A stretch of DNA of 64,000 bases from Sophora flavescens (lineage: Eukaryota; Streptophyta; Magnoliopsida; Fabales; Fabaceae). Where the stretch lies: assembly GCA_030762895.1 (NCBI GenBank), contig CM061063.1, positions 78,303,836 through 78,367,835 on the forward strand, read 5' to 3'. The translations under genes and the position numbers were made by a program. Below the pieces are notes generated by a model. It worked only from the letters and a program-made list of their open reading frames with translations, did no database searches and was not told the origin of the DNA. Shown here in pieces: positions 57,077-64,000 of this stretch (position 1 is its first letter; every line of letters starts with the position of its first letter).

Positions 57077-59620
57077 TTAGCCGTCTCGTGGTTGAACCAC
57101 CGGCTTATAACCATCCTCCATCAAGATTTTATGCATGCATAGGGAAGGGCTTATACCTTTTAGGTCCGAAATCTTCCACCCAATGGCGGATTTGTGTTCC
57201 CTAAGAACTCTCAACAGCTTCTCCTCTTCATCCTTTTTCAAGGCATTGCTAATGATCACCGGATGTTGTCCCTCCTCCCCCAAGAATGCATACCTCAAGT
57301 GATTTGGGAATTGCTTCAACTCCGGTGTCTTGCCATCTTCCTCATTGCCTTCCTTGTTGAGCTTCTCCTTTGCATATTCATCCCTTGGGAGACTCGGTAA
57401 GGCTTCCATCTGTTTCAAGCATTCAAGATAGTCCTCATCCCCCAAGGGGTCTTCTTCCTCACTATCATCACCATGGGATTTTACCAACACTTGTGCAAGT
57501 GCAGAACCATGGGCTCCTCTAGTGGTCTTTTCCTTGACAATACTATCCACAACTTCCACCCGGTACACTTCCGACCTCTCCACAGGGTGCTTCATTGCTT
57601 CAAAGACATTGAAGACTACATTCTCATCTTGCACGCGAAGGGTGAGCTTCCCTTGTTGCACATCAATCAAAGCACGCCCTGTGGCCAAGAAAGGCCTCCC
57701 CAAAATGAGAGGGATCTCGGCGTCTTCATCCATATCAAGAACCACAAAATCTGCCGGAAATATGAATTTGTCCACCTTCACTAGCAAGTCTTCGACAACC
57801 CCATAAGGGTATTTGATGGAGCGATCGGCTAGTTGGAGTGACATCCGTGTATCCTTGGCTTCCTTAATTCCCAACTTCTTCATCATGGAGAGGGGCATCA
57901 AGTTGATGCTTGCCCCTAGATCACATAATGCCTTCCCTATATTCATCTCCCCAATAGTACATGGTATCGAAAAGGAATCGGGATCCTTCAACTTTGGAGG
58001 GAGTTTTCTCTGAAGAATGGCACTACACTCCTCGGTCAAAGCAATCGTTTCCTCATCCACAATTCTCCGCTTCTTGGTGAGAAGCTCCTTCATAAACCGG
58101 GCATACGATGGCATTTGTTCCAGGGCTTCCGCAAATGGGATGTTAATTTGAAGCTTGCGGAAGACATCAAGGAATCTGTTGAACTGTTTATCCTGTTGAG
58201 GCTTCTTCAATCTTTCCGGATATGGTACCTTCATGTAGGACGGGAGGTCCTTGGGCTCTACCCACTTCTTTCTACGGAACTCTTCATCTACAAGCTTTAA
58301 CCTCCCTCCTTGCTCTGGTGCCTTACCTTTTGCTAACTCCTCTCCTTTCTCAGGTTGTTCTTCCTCAACATGTGGGTGGTTCGAGACCTCAACTTCCGGA
58401 GAACTAGGTGCGCCCCTGTTAGATTCCAGCACTCTACCGCTTCTAGTGGTCACGGCATTGCACTGGCTCTTAGGGTTGTTCTCAGTGTCACCTGGGAGAG
58501 TGCTTGGAAGACGCTCATTCAGTTGCTTCACGAGCTGTGCTATTTGTGTCTCAAGATTCTGAATTGCTGAACCTGTATGAGTCGCCAACTTGTCAATGGC
58601 AGTGTTCGTGTTAATTGACAATTTCTCCACTGCTGTACTCATCTTCTCAAAAGCCAGCTCCCACGGTTGTCTTCCACTATCTGTTATTTGCACCTGATTA
58701 GTCCCAAAAGGACCCTGCTGAGTATTGCGCTGCTGGATCCCAATGTGTGGCCTCGAGACTCGTTGAGGTTGCTTTGTTGCCGGCCAGACCACCACTAGCA
58801 TTACTCCAAGCGAAACCCAGGATGGTCTCTCCTCATATACCCCATGTTCTCGATTCTCGATTGTTTCTCCGATAATTGTTTCGGGGCACAAAGTGTCATA
58901 GAAGTTGTGGCATGAATCCACATGTTCCTGAGAGAAATTCAGCAGGCAAATCTGAGTGTCATGATCCCCATTGCAGTTGTCACAACCCGGAGGCATCCCC
59001 TCGTGTATCATATTAACTTTTTTGTTCCCCGATAGTGCCGCATTCTGCATCTTCAACAATCTGTTTTGCTCCAAAATGGCTTCCATTGTCGCAGAACTGA
59101 CTCCACTCGAGGTTTCCCGACCACGGTTGTAATCATTATATGACATCTTTTCTAGCAATGCCCATCCATCCTCAGCCGATAGATATGAAAAAGAACCGCC
59201 AGCTGCGGCATCACAGTTCATCTGATAGCGTCCCCTCAACCCATTAAAGAAGTGCTGAACTTTGGAAACCGGGTCGAAGAATGCTGAAGGGCATCTTCTC
59301 AATAACCCATTGTACCTCTCCCATGCTTCATTGTAAGTTTCATCCTCCGTTTGTCTGAATGATGTGACGGCTATTCTTGCTTGTGCCGCTTTCTGAGGAG
59401 GAAAATATTTGGTTAGGAACTTCTGTGCCATTTGCTCCCAAGTTCTGATGCTGTTCCTATCCAAGCTGTCTACCCAATCGCGAGCGACATCCCTAAGAGA
59501 AAGAGGGAAAAGCCGCAAGCGAAACTCATCCTGAGAGACTCCCCTGGTCTTCTCAGAAGTCACAAGCTTCAAGGAAGCGAGTGATGTGTCTATGAGGGTC
59601 CTGTTTGCCACTCCCATCAA
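57077..59620 (-). pseudogene. gag: Element E gag-protease, 847-codon open frame
   Basis: It contains the capsid region (WEQMAQKFLTKYFPPQKAAQ), zinc knuckle CDNCNGDHDTQIC (~residue 220), a Gln- and Ser-rich spacer, and the protease with CDLGASINLMPLS at about residue 566. An acidic linker follows to ISDLKGISPSLCMHKIL. The first ~24 codons are out of the original frame, and the frame ends at a one-base deletion (QPRDG-stop) where Ath1 reads QPQRWLNPIMKE. It is the best-preserved gag-protease in the window. Confidence 0.92.
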
Positions 59621-59925
59621 ACTCGATTCTCATGGATCCGGAATGTGACACATGCTTCCACTCAAGGAGTCTCAGTATTCAGGTTGCCCCTCACAATAGA
59701 AGAGTCACAATCTCCCAAGCTTGGTAGATCGTACTCGAAGAGAGGCTTGTAACGAGGAGGAGGAGGAGGGTTTTCTTCAGCCATGCCCTCTATTTTAATT
59801 CCTTCAATTCTTTTCCGTTCCCTAGCTTCTTTCCTTAATTGCCTCTCGGTCCTGGTGATCTCGGAATCAAATAGCAAGTCCTCTTGTAGAAGGGTACCTC
59901 GCATACAAAAACAGGCAAAGACCAA
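59621..59925 (-). pseudogene. Element E gag N-terminus
   Basis: MRGTLLQEDLLFDSEITRTE matches Ath1 MRGTLSQEDLLFD. It includes the proline run and YKPLFEYDLPSL, then hits a stop after NLNTETP. Two small indels separate it from the long gag frame. Confidence 0.85.
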
Positions 59926-60039
59926 GTGGAATCAAAGAAGCAGAGAAAAATAATGGCAATTAAATAAAAGAAAATAAAACTAAAAGGCAGCTTAACCAAA
60001 CAGCCGAATTTCCTAAAAATTAGGAAAATTGGTCGTGCC

Positions 60040-60059
60040 AATCCCCGGCAACGGCGCCA
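60040..60059 (-). other. Element E primer binding site, tRNA-Asp
   Basis: Reading minus: TGGCGCCGTTGCCGGGGATT, six bases after the LTR end. Confidence 0.92.
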
Positions 60060-60065
60060 AAAACT

Positions 60066-61445
60066 TGTTGGTGACGCCGGCAAGTGTACCGGGTCGTCGC
60101 AAGTAATAAAACACGGTAAGAGTCTACCGAGGTCGAACACAAGGATTGGGCTACCAATTCGACTAATTTCGCGAGAAATCCGATAAGTTGGTTAAGTAGA
60201 GAAAGTGGTTGAAGAGAAACTAGGATCACAATTCAAATTAACAAATCAAATCAAATCAAATAAGATATGGTGATGAAATCTGGAATTAAAAGCATCTAAG
60301 GTTTCGAATCCACCTACCCAATCATGCAAAGTACCCAAGTGATAATGATCTCCTCCCTAGGTTCAATTTTAATGTCAACGGGACCCCTAAATTCTCCTAT
60401 ATTCACTATCGTGCTCAATAGGACATATTCGATGATTTGAGTTAATTACTTACTAGGTCTCTTAACCCTAATCTCGAATTCTATTAATTCTTGTTCCCTA
60501 AGAGTTGCATCGATCTCCTATTCACTCTCGTGCAATACTCGACCGATGATCCCAATTCAAGTTCTAAAACACGAATCGCCTCTCGGCCTCAAACACGTTT
60601 AACTAGTGAATCACGCAAAACATATGATCAACACAATGAAAGCAGAATTGGAAAACAATAATTGAATTAAAGGAGAAGGAGATATACAATCACATGAGCA
60701 CTATGCCGCCATGGGTGGCTTCATCGATCCCTTAGACAAGGGGATTAGTTCCTCATGTCCGTAACAACGACGCACGTACAATCGGAAATCATCCTAAGAA
60801 TAAGAATTAAGAGAAGAGAAGGGGAGACGCAGCTCCAGAATAAGGATTCTAAAAGATCTACAATCAGTTCTGATGCCAAAAGTCCTCTAATTCTGTTCTG
60901 CAGTGCCTTATTTATAGGGAGGCCACGCGTCACGGCCGTGGTGGTCATCACGGCCTGGCCGTGACGGCTTATGTTTCTGGCGCTTCTGTGGGATTCAAAC
61001 CCTCGCGACGCGAAGGGTGTCTCGCGACGCGAAGGGTGTCTCGCGACGCGAGCCTTCTTGTCACTAACTTGTGTGGGTTTTTGGTCACGGCCGTGATACA
61101 CATCACGGCTAGGTCGTGATGGTCTCTGACTTCCAAGTCTTCATTATTCGCGAGGCGAGAATCCTGTTCGCAGGGCGAGACCTCCAAAAGTGCTTCTTCC
61201 CGCTGCTTCTTGACTTTCCTTGATTCTCAGAGCTTCACTTATTTAACCTGAAACAACAAAAGCAACCACAAGCGTAATTCTATTCAAAATAACCTAAAAA
61301 CTACACAAACTACACCAAACGAGTCAAAAACTAACTTAGGAACGAAACAAGGTGAATTTGGGCGAAAACTAGATTGAACTCGACTAATTAGCACGTAAAC
61401 CACCATCTTACTAGTTATAAAACTAGATAAGCCAGATGCTTATCA
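60066..61445 (-). repeat. Element E 5' LTR
   Basis: Pairs with 51570-52945. It has an extra CGCGACGCGAAGGGTGTCT unit and a different set of CACGGCCGTGA-type palindromes (60930-61110). Confidence 0.93.
60907..60916 (-). promoter_or_regulatory. TATA box of element E 5' LTR
   Basis: TATAAATAAG on the minus strand, upstream of U5 and the primer site; the probable promoter of the element. Confidence 0.6.
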
Positions 61446-61450
61446 CTTGT

Positions 61451-61539
61451 GAAAAGGTTTCTCAAAAAGGGTTTTTACGAAAATAATTAACAAACACAAT
61501 TCAACCCCCCATTTCTTGTGTTTGCCTGTGCCAACTTCA
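61451..61539 (+). repeat. SIRE-B 3' LTR, last part
   Basis: It resumes at GAAAAGGTTTCTCAAAAAGG after element E and ends GCCAACTTCA, followed by the GAAAG duplication. Confidence 0.9.
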
Positions 61540-61544
61540 GAAAG

Positions 61545-64000
61545 GACCCAAGTCAGTTTGGGTACCTAAAAATAAGATAATACCTGTTGCAGATCTGCTT
61601 AATAACAGGAAGAAAACAGATGTCTTGGTACTTGGACAGTGGCTTCTCACGACACATGACGGGAGAAAGGTCTATGTTCCAAAACCTTCAGCCCAAAGAT
61701 GGTGGCTAGGTCACATTTGGAGGAAATCAGAAAGGAAAAATCATTGGTATAGGTAAAATTGGTAAACATCATTTTCCCTCCATTGATAATGTTCTTTTAG
61801 TAAAAGGCTTGAAGCACAATCTACCGAGCATAAGTCAATTATGTGACAGTGGATATGCAGTTGCGTTTGATAAGAACATGTGTAATGTCAAGAAAGATGA
61901 TTGATCACTTTTATTCACTCCTAAAAGGCAAAATAATCTCTATAAGATTGACTTGGAGGACCTCTCAAATAAAAGTGTCTCGTGTCTAGTGTCCATTGAA
62001 GATGAGCGATGGATTTGGCACAAAAGGCTAGGTCATACAAGCTTGAAATTAATTTCAAAGCTAAACAAGCATAACCTCGTGAGAGGACTACCAAACCTTA
62101 AGTTCAAATATGATGCTCTCTGTGATGCATGTCAAAAGGGAAAACAAGTCAAAGGTCCTTTTGAATCTAAGAATGTTGTTAGTACCAATAGACCACTAGA
62201 GTTGCTACATCTTGATCTTTTTGGTCCAACAAGGAATGCCTCTGTCAATGGTAAGACATATGGTCTTGTTATAGTAGACGATTACACTAGATGGACATGG
62301 GTTATGTCCCTAACTCACAAGGATGAGTCTTTTAGAGTCTTTTCTGTATTCTGCAAACGTGTACAGAATGAAAAAGGCATGTGTATCACTTCAATCAGAA
62401 GTGACCATGGGGGAGAGTTTGAAAATGAGTTATTTCATAAGTTCTGTGAAGAAAGTGGTATCATTAACAACTTCTCAATACCTAAAACACCACAACAAAA
62501 TGGTGTGGTAGAGAGAAAGAACAGATCTCTTCAAGAGATGGCTAGGACTATGCTCAATGACAACTCTGTTCCTAGACACTCCTGGGCTGAAGCTGTTAAT
62601 ACTGCCTGCTACATTCAGAACAGAATATACATTAAACCTATCCTGAATAAGATTCCTTATGAAATGTGGAAAGGACGAAAACCCAACATATCTTATTTTC
62701 ATCCTTTTGGTTGTAAATGATATATACTGAATACTAAAGATCAACTTGGTAAGTTTGATGCTAAAACAGATAGTGGAATACTATTAGGATATTCTGAAAC
62801 ATCTAAAGGCTTTAGAGTTTATAATTCTAGGACTCTGATAGTAAAGCAAAGTATTCATGTCAAGTTTGATGACAAACAGCCTGATAAGAAATTATCAAAG
62901 ATAGATGAAGCTTTTGCAGATCTTGATCTAAGAATTCCAGGAGAGTCACCTGAAATAAAAGTTGATGATCAAGAAGATGGCCCCACTCAACAACCAGAAA
63001 CTTCCACTTCTCAACATGGTACAGTTCAAAAATCTTTGTACTTCAAGAATTATCATCCACAAGATCGGATCATTGGAAACCCCAATGACAAGCTAAGAAC
63101 CAAATCAACCTTCAGAGAACAAGACAATTCTGTACTAGTCTCTGAGTTGGAACCAAAGACAGTAGACGAGGCTCTGCTAGATGATGGTTGGATTCTAGCC
63201 ATGCAAGAAGAACTCAATCAGTTTGAAAGAAGTGATGTTTGGACTCTGGTTCCACTGCCCAAAAGCAAATCAGTGATTAGAACAAAGTGGGTTTACAGAA
63301 ACAAACTTGATGAAAATGGTAAGGTAATAAGAAACAAAGCAAGACTTGTTGCTCAAGGTTTATCTCAAGAAGAAGGTATAGATTATACTGAAACTTTTGC
63401 ATTGTTGCTAGATTAGAAGCTATTATAATTCTACTTTCATTTGTTGCACATCATAGTATTATGCTTTTTCAGATGGATGTTAAAAGTGCTTTCTAAATGG
63501 CTTTATTAATGAAAAAGTCTATGTTATGTAACCTCCGGGTTTTGAGTGTGGAAATCATCCTGAACATGTATATAAGCTTAAGAAAGCTTTGTACGGTCTT
63601 AAGCAGGCTCCTAGAGCTTGGTATGACAGACTAAGTTCCTTTCTTATGGAAAATGGATTCAATAGAGGAAAGGTTGACACAACCTTATTTATAAAATCCA
63701 TTAAGTCTAATTTCATAGTTGTACAGATATATGTTGATGATATTATTTTTGGTGTTACTAATGAGTCTCTATGCAAAGAATTCTCTAAGTTAATGCAGAA
63801 AGAGTTTGAAATGAGCATGATGGGAGAACTCAAATTCTTCATTGGACTTCAAGTAAAACAAACCATGGACGAGGTACTCATCCACCAAACCAAGTATACA
63901 AAAGAGCTTCTGAAGTAGTTTAAGATGGATGATTGTAAACCAACGAATACTCCTATGCACCCCACTTCGATACTGAATAAAGATGATAAAGAGAAAAAGG
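61545..64000 (+). pseudogene. pol: SIRE-A protease, integrase and RT, cut by window edge
   Basis: Protease SWYLDSGFSRHMTG at 61622 has Phe where SIRE-B has Cys. A TAG and a TGA (near 61904) interrupt the linker. Integrase is open from about 61905: WHKRLGH, CDAC, DLFGPTR, SIRSDHGGEF, PQQNGVVERKNRSLQ, with TGA at 62718-62720. RT starts in the same frame ([20 protein letters not shown]), is shifted near 63400 and again near 63495, and resumes with [15 protein letters not shown] and YVDD near 63730. RNase H lies beyond the window. The integrase is better kept than in SIRE-B. Confidence 0.92.

Larger units (their letters stand above)
51570..61445 (-). mobile_element. Element E: Athila-type gypsy element, minus strand
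   Basis: It is flanked by CTTGT duplications (51565-51569, 61446-61450). LTRs are 1376 and 1380 bp; outside one rearranged palindrome-rich patch they differ at only about five sites by eye, so it is young. Gag-pro, RT-RNase H and integrase are close to Ath1 at protein level, but at least six single-base shifts break them. It lacks the accessory cassette found in Ath1 between integrase and the 3' non-coding region. Confidence 0.95.
28987..61539 (+). mobile_element. SIRE-B: Ty1/copia SIRE-type element containing three nested gypsy elements
   Basis: It is bounded by GAAAG duplications at 28982-28986 and 61540-61544. The 5' LTR is 28987-30511; the 3' LTR is 50195-51569 plus 61451-61539, split by element E. 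Internal order is primer site, gag with two zinc knuckles, protease, integrase, RT, RNase H, an env-position ORF and polypurine tract. With the nested elements removed it is about 11.8 kb, normal for SIRE. All ORFs are broken. Confidence 0.93.
27060..64000 (+). mobile_element. SIRE-A: outer Ty1/copia SIRE-type element, right end outside window
   Basis: LTR remnant, tRNA-Met primer site and gag are at 27060-28986. The same element resumes at 61545 with protease, integrase and RT up to the window edge. The join (AACTAACAAGAAAG ... GACCCAAGTC) is exactly the continuous sequence seen at 32233-32255 in SIRE-B, which proves that 28987-61539 is an insertion. Integrase lies before RT, as in Ty1/copia. 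Confidence 0.9.

Overview
The window is repeat-dense nuclear DNA of a flowering plant, probably a eudicot. It holds stacked LTR retrotransposons of the Ty3/gypsy Athila and Tat/Ogre lineages and of the Ty1/copia SIRE lineage, hAT and Tourist-type MITEs, and plant-type leader introns. I found no intact single-copy host gene, tRNA gene, rRNA gene or CRISPR array. The exact species cannot be told from the sequence; a legume is possible but is only a guess.

Layout. Positions 1-11970 are a plus-strand Athila-type element (Ath1) whose first ~440 bases lie outside the window. It has a tRNA-Asp primer site, broken gag-protease-RT-RNase H-integrase, and then an extra cassette: a CpG-rich palindrome block, a pyrimidine-rich leader, a GT-AG intron and a ~400-codon accessory ORF. 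From 11971 to ~27030 the DNA is a patchwork: a Tat/Ogre-type LTR piece, a solo LTR with target-site duplication TAAGT, exon fragments resembling a P4-ATPase (ALA3-like) and tripeptidyl peptidase II, a hAT MITE with an 8-bp duplication, chromovirus-type LTR pieces, an Ogre LTR end and several minisatellites.

From ~27060 to the right edge lies a nest up to four levels deep. SIRE-A (outermost, runs off the right edge) is split by SIRE-B (28987-61539, duplication GAAAG). SIRE-B is split by three gypsy-type elements: C (36323-42017, CTGCA), D (44086-49237, GGATG) and a minus-strand Athila element E (51570-61445, CTTGT). C carries a Tourist-like MITE (41424-41684, TAA) whose empty site is preserved in C's other LTR. 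C and D are non-autonomous: they keep LTRs, primer site, polypurine tract and a short zinc-knuckle ORF but no protease, RT or integrase.

How the parts relate. Ath1, C, D and E differ in coding content but share a conserved 3' non-coding architecture: three copies of an AAGTTTGGGGTG-like tract (the last is the polypurine tract), a conserved CATTACAACC block, and a hairpin beside the polypurine tract whose outer base pair covaries. Ath1, C and E also share a block just after the pol (or pol-equivalent) end. This suggests that the coding-poor C and D borrow proteins from Athila-type helpers. Each LTR family also carries its own short repeated motif (for example TCGCCTCGCGA, GCGCTCAGC, CGTCCAC). 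Both the copia element SIRE-B and the gypsy element Ath1 carry an accessory ORF that seems to belong to one family of plant transposon-associated proteins.
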